A DNA stretch of 37,782 bases from Gemmatimonadota bacterium (GCA_022827345.1 JAJDTB010000067.1:1-37782), one strand, 5' to 3'. Positions 1 to 8,033 are shown, counted from the stretch's first letter. Made by a program: numbers and translations. Notes: generated from the letters alone by a model not told the origin.

Positions 1-417
1 CGCCCGGTTGGGAACGGATGCGCCGAACGCCTGGATCGCGGACGCCCCGTCCGGATCGGTGGCCGTCACCGTCACCCGGGCCGTTCCCCTCGCCACCCCG
101 GTCAGGGTCAGCGTCGCGCCCGACACCGACACCGCGACCACTCCCGCGTCCGACGATGCGGCCGCGTACGACAGTGCGTCGCCGTCGGCGTCGGCAAAGT
201 GGACCGAGACATCGACCGCAGCCGTCTCGCCGACGTGGAGGGTCTGATCCGGGATCGCACCGACCGCTGTGGGCGCGCGGTTCGCGGGCGGTGCCGTTAT
301 GTCGCCGCATCCGGTGACCAACACGGCGGCGAGCGCAACGGCCGAGCATCGGGTCCGCAAGCAGCGCGGGACGAGAGTCCCTGTCCGGTCACCACGGTGC
401 GGACGGTCTCTCCACAT
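1..417 (-). CDS. Ig-like repeat lipoprotein, 3' end beyond window
   Basis: The frame opens at ATG 417 and stays open to the left edge (139 codons), so only the N-terminus is present. Residues 1-20 are basic. A short hydrophobic stretch ends in VLVTGC near residue 35, a plausible lipobox for lipoprotein sorting. It is followed by a first Ig/cadherin-like module with the motifs VGAIPDQTLHVGET, DADGDALSY and TDPDG, ending in VPNR, the linker that opens each new module. The same module is tandemly repeated in the two larger minus-strand genes to the right, so this is a third paralogue. It starts 11 bp after the stop of the small gene at 429-743 and is probably cotranscribed with it. The C-terminal domain, which would show its function, lies outside the window. 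Confidence 0.8.
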   Translation of the reverse strand, partial: MWRDRPHRGDRTGTLVPRCLRTRCSAVALAAVLVTGCGDITAPPANRAPTAVGAIPDQTLHVGETAAVDVSVHFADADGDALSYAAASSDAGVVAVSVSGATLTLTGVARGTARVTVTATDPDGASAIQAFGASVPNRA

Positions 418-428
418 GCCGATTGATC

Positions 429-743
429 CTACGTCGTCTCGCAGTCGAATTCGGCGCGCCAAGAGGCCGCGCCCGGATTCCTGCCCGCCTCGCAGAGGCC
501 GAGCGCATCGCCGCTCAGGCCCAGCTGCGCGCAGGCAACGGCAAGCGCCCCATCGCGCGCCTCCTGTTCGGTGGAGCCCGATCCAGAGTCGGTGGCGGTT
601 CGCTGATCGTTCATGGTGAGAGTCACGTCGCACCGCCACGCCGATGTACCGGTCAGTTCTCCGCATGTGGCGACGGCCAGGACGAGCAGGGCGCCCAGCG
701 TCGTTCGCCGGGCGCGATTGCGGTTCATCTTGTTCATCGGCAT
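429..743 (-). CDS. small secreted cysteine-containing protein, unknown function
   Basis: This is a protein of about 104 residues that I do not recognise. ATG 743 is chosen because AAAGGA lies about 5 bases upstream; ATGs at 737 and 728 are alternatives. The N-terminus is basic (MNRNRARR) and is followed by a hydrophobic segment (LGALLVLAVATC) like a signal peptide. The Cys there is preceded by Thr, so it is a poor lipobox and Sec cleavage is equally possible. The mature part is small and has four further cysteines that could form two disulfides. A Ser/Gly/Thr-rich stretch sits in the middle, near TDSGSGSTEQEARDGA. It is followed 11 bp later by the Ig-like lipoprotein at the left edge, which suggests shared transcription. 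Confidence 0.6.
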   Translation of the reverse strand: MPMNKMNRNRARRTTLGALLVLAVATCGELTGTSAWRCDVTLTMNDQRTATDSGSGSTEQEARDGALAVACAQLGLSGDALGLCEAGRNPGAASWRAEFDCETT

Positions 744-864
744 TCGTTCCTTTCGATATCGAGCGAGGTGTTCTCTGCCGTCTGCGACCCTGGACGCGGT
801 GACGGTTGGGCTCGCCACGACGTTTCTTGGGCGCTCGGAGGGGTACATGGGATCGATCCCGTGC

Positions 865-3624
865 CTATCGCCGGGGCACTGGATGCGTGATCCAGGCGCG
901 GATCACCGCGCCTCGGGCCGCGTCGTCTCCGTCTCGTGGGCGCACGATTTCCATGCCGGTCGAGCGGATGGTCCAAACCGCCGCCGCCGGCTCCGCAATC
1001 AGACTGCCGCCCGATTCGGCACGCGCTCTGATGCTGCCCCGGGTTACACGCCGGTTCACGATCTCGCATCCGCTGCTGCTCAGGCAACTGTAGCGAATGT
1101 TGTTGTGGATCATGTACGAGCTTGTGCCGGTAAAGCGCACCGTCACGACGCCGCCCGAGATCGAGACACTGGCGCCGCCGGCCACCGTGTTCGGGAACCA
1201 GGTGCCCGTCGGCAGCGTCGCGATCGTCTGGCCCGTGGTGTAGGTGGTGTCGGCGCCGCTGCCGCCCGTTTGCACTGTGACCGTGATCGCCGAAGAGCAG
1301 TTGTTGTTGGTGTTGGACTCTCCGGAGACGGGGGCAACGCAATCTCCGATGTAAACCGTTCCCGGGGGGGCTTGCGCATTGATCGTGATCGTAAACGAAC
1401 CTTTGGCCTCCTCCGACGGATTCAGGGCCGGCACGGTCTTGGGTTGCCCCAGGGGGGTGTCCGTGGTGGAGATGGTCGAATTGTCCGAAACGTACGTTTG
1501 GGTCGTGGTTGCGGCCGATCGGGCGTCGCCCTGGTTGCGCACCGTCGCGTCGTACGAGAAGCTGCCTCCTGGCGCCACCGTCACGCTGGACGGCGATACG
1601 CCCGCCACCAGATCGGGTCCGCCCCCAGACCCCCCGACCGTCACCCGGACACCTCGCGAGCAGTTGTTCGTCGTGTCGGATTCGCCGGAGACGGCGTCCA
1701 CACAGAGTCCGAAATAGAAGGTGCCGGAGGCTTGGCTGGACAATTGGACCGTCGTCGGGACGGTCCTGCTCTGTCCTGCCCCGAGACTGGGCGTGGAACC
1801 GCGACCGATCTCCGTGTCGCTGGTCGAGATGGACGAATTGGTGGACTGGTAGACGCGGATCGTGGTGGCCGATGCCATCGCGTTGCCGGAATTCCGCAGC
1901 GTGAAGGTGGCTCGCACCGTGCCGCCCGGCGACCCCGTAACCGAAGTTGGCGTGACGCTGGTGAACTCCAGATCCGGTGCGCCCGACGACCTCACCGTCA
2001 CGCTCGCCGTCTGCGTCGCGGTCAGCCCACCCGGGTCCCGGGCCGTGATCGTAATCGTCGCGCTCCCGGCGGCGACCGCCGTGATCGTGACGGTCGAACC
2101 CGACACCGAGGCCCTGGCCACGCTCGAACGCGATGACGTCGCGGCGTAGGTCAAGGCGTCCCCGTCCGGATCGCTGAAGTACTGGGACGCGCTAACGGTG
2201 GCCCTCCCGCCGGGGGCCAGCGTGCGGGCAGGGATACTCCCAACCGCGCGCGGCGCACGGTTTGATTGGCTGACCGTAACCCTCGCCGTTTGAGTCGCAC
2301 TCAGTCCACCCGGATCCCGGGCCGTAACCGTGATCGTCGCGCTTCCGGTCGCAACCGCAGTGATCGTGACCGTCGAGCCCGACACCGAAGCCCTGGCCAC
2401 ACCCGAATTCGATGAGGTCGCGCTGTATCTCAGGACGTCTCCATCGGGATCGCTGAAGTACCGGGACGCATTGACGGTGCCTGACCCGCCGGGAGCCAGC
2501 GTTTGCACGGGAATGGACCCCACCCGGCGCGGCGCCCGGTTGGGCTGCGGCACCGTCACGCTCACCTGCTGGGTCGCCGTCGCCCGCTCGTCGTCCCTCG
2601 CCGTGATGGTGACGGTCGCCGTGCCCGGCCCCTGCGCCGTGATGGTGACCACGCTGCCCGACACGCTCGTGCGGGCAACCGCGGGGATCGAGGAGGCGGC
2701 CGTGTAGGTCAGCGCGTCGCCGTCGGGGTCGTCGAACGAAGCGGCCACGTCGAGGGTGGCCGACTGGCCCACCTCGACCGTTTGCGGCTGAAGCGCGCCC
2801 ACGGGCGCGGGCGGCCGGTTGGGCACCGTGAACCGGAAGGACTGGGTGGCCGAGAGCCCTCCCGGGTCGCTCGCCGTGATGGTGATGGTGGCGCTGCCCT
2901 TGGCCTCCGCCGTGACCGTGATCGTCGAACCCGCGACCGTGACGCTCGCCAGCGCGCCGTCCGACGCGCTGGCCGCGTAGGTCAGCGCCTGTCCGTCCGG
3001 ATCCGAGAAGTACTGGCCCGCGTCGACCGTCGCGGTGGCGCCGACGCGGACGGTGACGTCCGGCGGCGTGCCGCGCGGCTGCGGCGCCCGGTTCGGGACC
3101 ATGACCGCGAAGCTCGACTGGCCCTGAAGCCCGTCGGGGTCGCTGGCCGTCACCGTGACCGTCGTGTTGCCGGGCGCGATCCCGGCGACGGTGATCGAGG
3201 GGCCGGAAATCGAGGCCGTGGCCACGGCCGGGTTCGAAGACGCAGCCGTGTAGCTTAGCATGTCGCCGTTCGCGTCGTTGAAGCAGGCGGCGACGATCGC
3301 TGTCTCGCCGACGTTGACCGTCACCTGCGGGAGCGGGCCGCAGGCGGCCGGCGCAACCGGACTCTCGCAGGCGGCCGCCCACAGTGCGATCAGGAGAACT
3401 GGAACAGTCCGCAGAAGGCGGCGAGCACCTGCCACGCGGTGTGTTGGGGCCGGCAGGGCATCGGTCGGGTACGTGGATCGGTCGGTCATGGGTCGGTCGG
3501 TCATGGGTCGGTCGGTCCTCTTGCTGGACGTGACAGGTAGGGCATCGGTTGGGCAGGCTCGCGGTGCGGCGAGGGACGCGTTGCGGTCGCGGACGGAACC
3601 GGGGATGCGGGCTCGAACGTTCAT
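865..3624 (-). CDS. lipoprotein with five Ig-like modules and two CARDB domains
   Basis: A surface-anchored, probably adhesive or scaffold protein of 919 residues. A hydrophobic stretch ending in LIALWAAAC (about residues 76-86) is a lipobox signal. Five Ig/cadherin-like modules follow, each with a [FY]xDPDG(D/Q)xLxY core and a TASDP(D/G)GL strand and separated by VPNR-type linkers. Then come two CARDB-like domains (start motifs PDLEFTSVTPTSV and PDLVAGVSPSSV, each with SGESxxxNNC) and a C-terminal domain of about 130 residues with two cysteines that I cannot assign. The start at 3624 overlaps the upstream stop as ATGA, implying translational coupling. However, it leaves an n-region of about 70 residues before the signal. 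ATG 3504 (with AGAGGA about 12 bases upstream) and ATG 3489 lie in a short tandem repeat and give a more normal signal. No catalytic motif is seen. Confidence 0.85.
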   Translation of the reverse strand: MNVRARIPGSVRDRNASLAAPRACPTDALPVTSSKRTDRPMTDRPMTDRSTYPTDALPAPTHRVAGARRLLRTVPVLLIALWAAACESPVAPAACGPLPQVTVNVGETAIVAACFNDANGDMLSYTAASSNPAVATASISGPSITVAGIAPGNTTVTVTASDPDGLQGQSSFAVMVPNRAPQPRGTPPDVTVRVGATATVDAGQYFSDPDGQALTYAASASDGALASVTVAGSTITVTAEAKGSATITITASDPGGLSATQSFRFTVPNRPPAPVGALQPQTVEVGQSATLDVAASFDDPDGDALTYTAASSIPAVARTSVSGSVVTITAQGPGTATVTITARDDERATATQQVSVTVPQPNRAPRRVGSIPVQTLAPGGSGTVNASRYFSDPDGDVLRYSATSSNSGVARASVSGSTVTITAVATGSATITVTARDPGGLSATQTARVTVSQSNRAPRAVGSIPARTLAPGGRATVSASQYFSDPDGDALTYAATSSRSSVARASVSGSTVTITAVAAGSATITITARDPGGLTATQTASVTVRSSGAPDLEFTSVTPTSVTGSPGGTVRATFTLRNSGNAMASATTIRVYQSTNSSISTSDTEIGRGSTPSLGAGQSRTVPTTVQLSSQASGTFYFGLCVDAVSGESDTTNNCSRGVRVTVGGSGGGPDLVAGVSPSSVTVAPGGSFSYDATVRNQGDARSAATTTQTYVSDNSTISTTDTPLGQPKTVPALNPSEEAKGSFTITINAQAPPGTVYIGDCVAPVSGESNTNNNCSSAITVTVQTGGSGADTTYTTGQTIATLPTGTWFPNTVAGGASVSISGGVVTVRFTGTSSYMIHNNIRYSCLSSSGCEIVNRRVTRGSIRARAESGGSLIAEPAAAVWTIRSTGMEIVRPRDGDDAARGAVIRAWITHPVPRR
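3478..3515. repeat. 15-bp tandem repeat duplicating a start codon
   Basis: About 2.5 copies of a 15-bp unit (GGTCGGTCATGGGTC on the plus strand). On the minus strand it encodes the repeated peptide MTDRP and so gives the 865-3624 gene two extra candidate ATG codons, at 3504 and 3489. The unit length is a multiple of three, so copy-number change would keep the reading frame. A looser repeat flanks it, encoding PTDALP on both sides. Confidence 0.8.
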
Positions 3625-5951
3625 GGACGGATGACCCCCACCACGCGTCCGTTCCGGTCACGCACCTCGACGGGGATGCGGATCACGTCGTCGCCGAGAT
3701 CGACAGCGCGCATCCGATGGACCCGAAGTGCAGCCGCGTCCGGGAGGCGAAAGGCGTCGGCGAGGTTCGTTCGCACGGCATACCCGAGGTCCGCGAGCGA
3801 CGCGGCCGTCACCGCACTTAGGGGACTCGATCCGGGCGCAATGCTTGGGGTCATCAGCTCCGGGCCGAAGACGCTCTTGCGCCAGTGCACATCGTCGCTC
3901 CCCCGTCGCGTGCCCCGGTTCGCCACCGGCACCTTCGCGCCCGCCGTGTAGGAAGCGCCTCCGACCTCGTCGAACGCCCGGATCGCCCGTGCGCCCGCGA
4001 AGTGGGTGTCCACCTCCCTCTCCGCCGCCAGCGAGGGATTGCGCAGCAGGCCGAAGGCGCCCCACAGCGTCCCGATCCCGAGCACATGGCCCATCTCGTG
4101 CACGATCACGTTTTCGAGGGTGCCGTTCGCCTCCATCCGTTCCAGATCTGCGGCGTCGAACTCCATCGCGCCGAGCCAGGGCAGCCGCGACTCCTCACGG
4201 ATGCCAGCGGGGCCGGCTTGGCCCAAGGTCTCGCCGACACCATCGATCTCGGCAACCGCCGCGATGATCATCAGGTCGTCGACGACGCTCACGCTCTCCC
4301 GATACGTCCTGCCGTCGATCCGGACCTCGACCACGCCCTCCGGAACGGGCATGTCCGGCAACTCCGTGTCCGCCAGCAGCGCCATCCAGCGCGCCGAAGC
4401 GCGCTCGAACGCCGCCTTCTGGGTCGAGCTCATCTCAGTGGCAAGGCGAAGCTCGATCCGGAAGGAGCCCGGCGGTTCCTCGCCGCCCACCGTCGCCCGG
4501 AACGACAGCGTGGCCGCCAGCCCGCCCGGATCGGCCGCCGTCACGGCGATCTCCGCCACGCCCTTGCGCGCCCCCGTCAGCTCGAGCGTCGATCCGAAGA
4601 CCTTCACGGCGGCGATCCCGGTATCCGAGGATGAGGCCGAATAGGTCAGCGGATCCCCGTCGGGGTCGGAAAAGTACGCCGAAACGTCGAGCGCGGCCGT
4701 TTCGCCGACACGGACGTTCCGGTCCGGAATCGCGCCTGCCGGCTCGGGGCCGCGGTTGGCGACGGTTGTCTCGAAAGCCTGCGTGGCGCCGAGGCCGCCG
4801 GGATCGGTGGCCATCACCTCGATGATGGCCGAGCCCCTCGTCACCGCCGCCACCGTCACCGCCGATCCGGAAACGGAAACGGTCGCCACCGAGGGATCCG
4901 ACGAGGACGCCGCGTATCCGAGCGTGTCCCCGTCGGGGTCGTCGAAGTAGGCCGAGACGTCCACGGACGCCGTCTCTCCCGGCCGGATCGACCGGCGCGG
5001 GATCGAACCCACGGGGCGCGGAGCGCGATTGGGCGCCTCGGCGCCGAAGCTGTGGGTCCCCGTCAGCCCGTCGGGGTCGCGCGCCGTGACGGTGACCGTG
5101 GTGCGGCCGGCCGCGAGCGCGGTCAGCCGAAGCGCCGCGCCGAAGGCGGCCGCCGCCACCGCGCCGGGACGCGACGACGACGCGGTGTAGGTCAGCGGGT
5201 CCCCGTCGGGATCGTCGAACCAGGGCACCAGATCGATCACGCGCGTCTCGCCGCGCTCCATGACCTGGCCCTCGATCGAGCCCACCGCCACCGGTCCCCG
5301 GTTCGGCACCTCGAATCCGAACGTCTGCACCGCCGCCAGCCCGCCCGGATCGGTGGCCGTCGCCGTGATGACGGCCTCCCCCTTCGCCAATCCCGCCAAG
5401 GTGGCGCGGGCGCCGGACAGCGCCACCCCGACCACCGCCGCATCGGACGGGACGACCCGGAAGGATAGCCTTTCGCCGTCCGGCTCCTCGAACCAGGACG
5501 CCAGATCGACGACGACCTCGCGCCCGGCCTCCGCCCGCTGGGCCGGGATGCTCCCGCGTGCCCGGGGTGGGCGGTTCGGAACCACGACCCGGAAACTCGC
5601 CCGGCCCTGAAGTCCGCCGGCGTCGCTTGCCGTAAGGATGATCTCCGCGCTGCCCGGCGCGACCGCGATCACGTTGACGACGCTGCCGGCCAACGACGCC
5701 GTGGCCACCGAAGGGTTGGAGGACGCCAGCGCTAAGCCCAGCGCGTCGCCGTTCGGATCGTTGAAGCACGCCGTGACGCTCGCCGTCTCGCCGACATGCA
5801 CCGTGACCTGCGGGAGCGGGCCGCAGGTCATCGGGGCCATGGGACTCTCGCAGGCGGCGAGGATCACGGACGACAGCAGCGCCCCCGCCATCGGCGCCGG
5901 ACGGACGCGAAGGCGTCGCGCCGCAATCGCGGACGACTCTTCAATCACCAC
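3621..5951 (-). CDS. lipoprotein with five Ig-like modules and a leishmanolysin-like zinc protease
   Basis: A predicted exported zinc metalloprotease of about 776 residues. The signal ends in LLSSVILAAC (lipobox). The next residues, CESPMAP and CGPLPQVTV, nearly match the neighbouring 865-3624 protein, so the two are duplicates at the N-terminus. Five Ig/cadherin-like modules fill about residues 35-510. The C-terminal domain has HEMGH (about residue 618), then a far-downstream third histidine in DDVHW and a Met-turn-like ELMTPS. This is the split HExxH...H arrangement of the leishmanolysin (M8) metzincins, rather than HExxHxxGxxH. The start is uncertain: GTG 5951/5948 gives a normal signal n-region, ATG 5891 (MAGALLSS) is also possible, and the frame is open further upstream to 6743 through the minisatellite. 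It overlaps the start of the next gene by ATGA. Substrate unknown. Confidence 0.87.
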   Translation of the reverse strand: MVIEESSAIAARRLRVRPAPMAGALLSSVILAACESPMAPMTCGPLPQVTVHVGETASVTACFNDPNGDALGLALASSNPSVATASLAGSVVNVIAVAPGSAEIILTASDAGGLQGRASFRVVVPNRPPRARGSIPAQRAEAGREVVVDLASWFEEPDGERLSFRVVPSDAAVVGVALSGARATLAGLAKGEAVITATATDPGGLAAVQTFGFEVPNRGPVAVGSIEGQVMERGETRVIDLVPWFDDPDGDPLTYTASSSRPGAVAAAAFGAALRLTALAAGRTTVTVTARDPDGLTGTHSFGAEAPNRAPRPVGSIPRRSIRPGETASVDVSAYFDDPDGDTLGYAASSSDPSVATVSVSGSAVTVAAVTRGSAIIEVMATDPGGLGATQAFETTVANRGPEPAGAIPDRNVRVGETAALDVSAYFSDPDGDPLTYSASSSDTGIAAVKVFGSTLELTGARKGVAEIAVTAADPGGLAATLSFRATVGGEEPPGSFRIELRLATEMSSTQKAAFERASARWMALLADTELPDMPVPEGVVEVRIDGRTYRESVSVVDDLMIIAAVAEIDGVGETLGQAGPAGIREESRLPWLGAMEFDAADLERMEANGTLENVIVHEMGHVLGIGTLWGAFGLLRNPSLAAEREVDTHFAGARAIRAFDEVGGASYTAGAKVPVANRGTRRGSDDVHWRKSVFGPELMTPSIAPGSSPLSAVTAASLADLGYAVRTNLADAFRLPDAAALRVHRMRAVDLGDDVIRIPVEVRDRNGRVVGVIRP

Positions 5952-6060
5952 CCGGAAGCGCTCGGGTGAATCCAGTCTGCGGACGGCGAACGGGCCTGCC
6001 GCTCGATCCCCTTGTCTTCGCCGCCCCGAACGCGCGGGGCCAGCGCGGTTACTGCATATG

Positions 6061-6147
6061 GACGGCTGGACGGCTGGACGGCTGGACGGCTGGACGGCTG
6101 GACGGCTGGACGGCTGGACGGCTGGACGGCTGGACGGCTGGACGGCT
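6061..6147. repeat. 8-bp minisatellite, about 11 copies
   Basis: A perfect tandem array of GACGGCTG, 10.9 copies in 87 bp, immediately upstream of the protease lipoprotein gene. The unit is not a multiple of three, so slippage would shift any frame read through it. All three plus-strand frames are open here and encode the same 8-residue period out of phase; the minus strand reads AVQPSSRP repeats. No interspersed spacers are present. Confidence 0.97.
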
Positions 6148-6984
6148 CCCTGCCGCGAGCCTACGGTACCCACCGACCCGGCGCAATAGCTTGCGCGGAC
6201 CCTCAACTTTTTGCACAGGCCCTCAACCTTTCCGTGCCGATTGACACCGATTGACCCACGGTGCCTTTTCGCGACCTGCGTGTCGCCAGACGCTACGTTC
6301 ATGGTAGCCGCCCCGGTTGGCAGTTGCAATGAAGCGAGGCTCGATCTCGGCACGCCCAACAATCCGGTCGGCCACTCTGTCGCCGACGCGCGCGATTGAC
6401 GGTGCTCCGCCGCCTCGAAGCGGCGCTGAACGGCCTTGCGGCACGGATCGTTGGTGCCATGGGCGACCCGGTCCCTCAACCGCAAGCAGGACCGACTGGA
6501 GCGCGAGGCTGTCTCCACTGTCAACCGGTAAGGGAGCCGTGCCGGTCGGGTTTTCGCCGGATGCCGGGGACGAATTGCGTGGACGGTGGACAACCCGGGC
6601 GACACGGGATTGCGGAGGCCGCCATGCCGGACCTCCGGCAGACCGTGGACCTGAACACCTTCCGTTGGCCCCCCCAACCGTCTTCCCCTTTGGTGGTGAG
6701 AAGCCTCCGCAGTGGTGTCGAGCAGCGTTGGTACCCAAGCCAACCAACTGAAGCTTGCTCACGGTGGTCGGCGGCATCGTATGGATTCGTTCCCCGGGAC
6801 ACACAACCGACTGTTGGTCATGGTCTTGGAGCAACAGCGCCGGGCTTCCCCCGTCCGGCGAAGACGCGCTCCATCCTCTTGCAGCCGCCACATGGTGGTT
6901 TACATCATGGTAGGGTATGGCACTCTGGAAACGCCCCCCGAAAACGGAAGCCATGCGGTCGGCACTCCGCGGAAGGAGGTGGAA
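6148..6984. other. gene-poor stretch, no supported gene
   Basis: More than 800 bases with open frames on both strands but nothing I can recognise as a protein. The frames look like products of high GC: low-complexity, rich in Arg, Pro and Gly, and lacking ribosome binding sites. Small features are a near-duplicate CCCTCAAC-T-rich motif at about 6199 and 6222 and a GATTGAC direct repeat near 6240-6255. It may contain decayed sequence, or the promoter of the minus-strand lipoprotein pair. Confidence 0.5.
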
Positions 6985-7512
6985 ATGAGAAAGTTCTTCG
7001 AGGCGTCCAGCGCAGCGTGGGCGCTTTGCGCCACCTTGGTCTCCGCTCTGATTCTCCTTGTGGTGGTGTTTCCGGCCATGCCGGTAGGCGGCGAAATGCT
7101 CGACGTCATGGGCGGCTACACGCACTCGGAGGCTCTCGCCGCGCTGGAGGGCTACGGCGAAGCGGGGCGGCGGGTCTACGCATTGGCCAGCTTGACCCTG
7201 GACACGTTGTTCCCGGTCGTTTACGCCAGCTTGCTGGCCGGCCTCATCTATCGCTTCCGGCCAACGGAACGGATGTGGAGGCTGGCATGGCTGCCTCCTG
7301 CGGTGGGAGTGATCGACCTCGGCGAGAACATCCAGATCGTCCTCATGCTGACCCGGTATCCCGACATCTCGGCGGGGCAGGTGGCCGGCGCCTCGCTGTT
7401 CACGACGCTCAAGGGATACGCGGTCTCGGCCTGCTTGGCGCTGGCGGTCTCGCTCGCGGTTGTCGCGTTGGGCCGCCGTGTTGGCGCGCGGATTCGATGT
7501 CGCACGTCGTAA
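6985..7512 (+). CDS. four-helix integral membrane protein, unknown function
   Basis: A 175-residue protein preceded by a near-perfect Shine-Dalgarno sequence (AAGGAGGT, 6 bases before ATG 6985), the strongest in the window, which fixes the start. Four hydrophobic helices are visible: about residues 12-33, 66-90, 97-122 and 140-163. Helix 2 contains LDTLFPVVYASLLAGLIY. Helix 3 carries polar DLGEN within VGVIDLGENIQIVLML, an unusual charged pair inside a membrane segment that may be functional. The loop after helix 1 holds the only long soluble part (MGGYTHSEALAALEGYG). I recognise no named family. It stands alone in a gene-poor island with no operon partner on its strand. Confidence 0.85.
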   Translation: MRKFFEASSAAWALCATLVSALILLVVVFPAMPVGGEMLDVMGGYTHSEALAALEGYGEAGRRVYALASLTLDTLFPVVYASLLAGLIYRFRPTERMWRLAWLPPAVGVIDLGENIQIVLMLTRYPDISAGQVAGASLFTTLKGYAVSACLALAVSLAVVALGRRVGARIRCRTS

Positions 7513-7773
7513 CCGAGGCTGGCGGGTGGCGGTTGCAAACCGGGAAGCCGGTGGTGGGCCGGCAGCGTCCGACGGTACGATTCAGGCAACCTCAACGAGC
7601 GGCCAGCCCTCGTTCCCGCGTTCAGTTGAGCGATAACGTCACGAGGACAGGTTCTATGCCGCGATGTCCAAAAGGGTCACGAGGACGCTATCAGATCAAA
7701 ACCTGGACGACCAAAGATGGGCTGCATGTGAGCAGATCCGCTTCCGCGACCTGCGACCGAAAGACGAATGGGT
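7513..7773. other. intergenic stretch, no supported gene
   Basis: Between the orphan membrane protein and the dispersed repeat I see no gene: open frames lack ribosome binding sites and recognisable motifs. Together with the following repeat and hairpin it makes a 520-bp gap before the PQQ dehydrogenase stop. Confidence 0.5.
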
Positions 7774-7903
7774 GGGCGAAAGTCCCGCCATTCAAGTGCG
7801 TGTTTCCCGCTTTCGCGGCGCGTTCCAACAGGGTCCAGTCCAACGGCAGGAAACGCAGATCGTGCAGCCCTGTAAGACTTTAGACGATTCCCTGCCGTGA
7901 TTC
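7774..7903 (-). repeat. degenerate dispersed repeat, copy A (inverted relative to 32334-32462)
   Basis: Read on the minus strand, this 130-bp segment aligns without gaps to plus-strand 32334-32462, at about three-quarters identity by eye. Many differences fall at third codon positions of one shared frame. That frame reads GLHDLRFLPL-W-LL-RA-K-G in both copies, so the repeat seems to be a decayed coding fragment. The protein of origin is not recognised. Confidence 0.7.
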
Positions 7904-7919
7904 AGGCCCTCGGCGATCC

Positions 7920-7936
7920 GCCGTAACGTCAGGGTT
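7920..7936 (-). repeat. 17-bp motif shared with 31773-31789
   Basis: On the minus strand this reads AACCCTGACGTTACGGC, identical to plus-strand 31773-31789. Similarity continues weakly for about 10 more bases outward (GTAG then ACC). It lies only 16 bp from copy A of the dispersed repeat, whereas at the other locus the two parts are 544 bp apart. Confidence 0.65.
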
Positions 7937-7958
7937 TGGTGGCCTACGGTCGCATTCT

Positions 7959-8005
7959 GGCATCGCTACTGCCATTTTGCGACCGAAATCGGCGGTAGTG
8001 ATGCC
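7959..8005 (+). other. long hairpin downstream of the PQQ dehydrogenase gene
   Basis: Arms GGCATCGCTACTGCC (7959-7973) and GGCGGTAGTGATGCC (7991-8005) enclose a 17-base loop. As plus-strand RNA all 15 pairs form, two of them G-U. As minus-strand RNA the same two positions become A-C mismatches. There is no T-tract on either side, so it is not a standard intrinsic terminator. It sits 28 bp past the stop of the minus-strand dehydrogenase gene. Confidence 0.5.
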
Positions 8006-8033
8006 AAAGACCCTCAGAAAACGGGCCTTGCCC

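Noticed and set aside
613-2136. Plus-strand open frame of about 500 codons opposite the CARDB lipoprotein
   Set aside because: Arg- and Gly-rich shadow with no motif, opposite a well-supported gene.
6061-6147. CRISPR array
   Set aside because: The unit is 8 bp and perfectly contiguous, without spacers; no cas genes.
5952-6743. N-terminal extension of the protease lipoprotein through the minisatellite
   Set aside because: It would put about 260 low-complexity residues before a clear lipoprotein signal; the frame is open on all phases there because of composition.
6223-7125. Minus-strand open frame opposite the orphan membrane protein region
   Set aside because: Low-complexity composition, no motif, and it runs across the strong plus-strand ribosome binding site.
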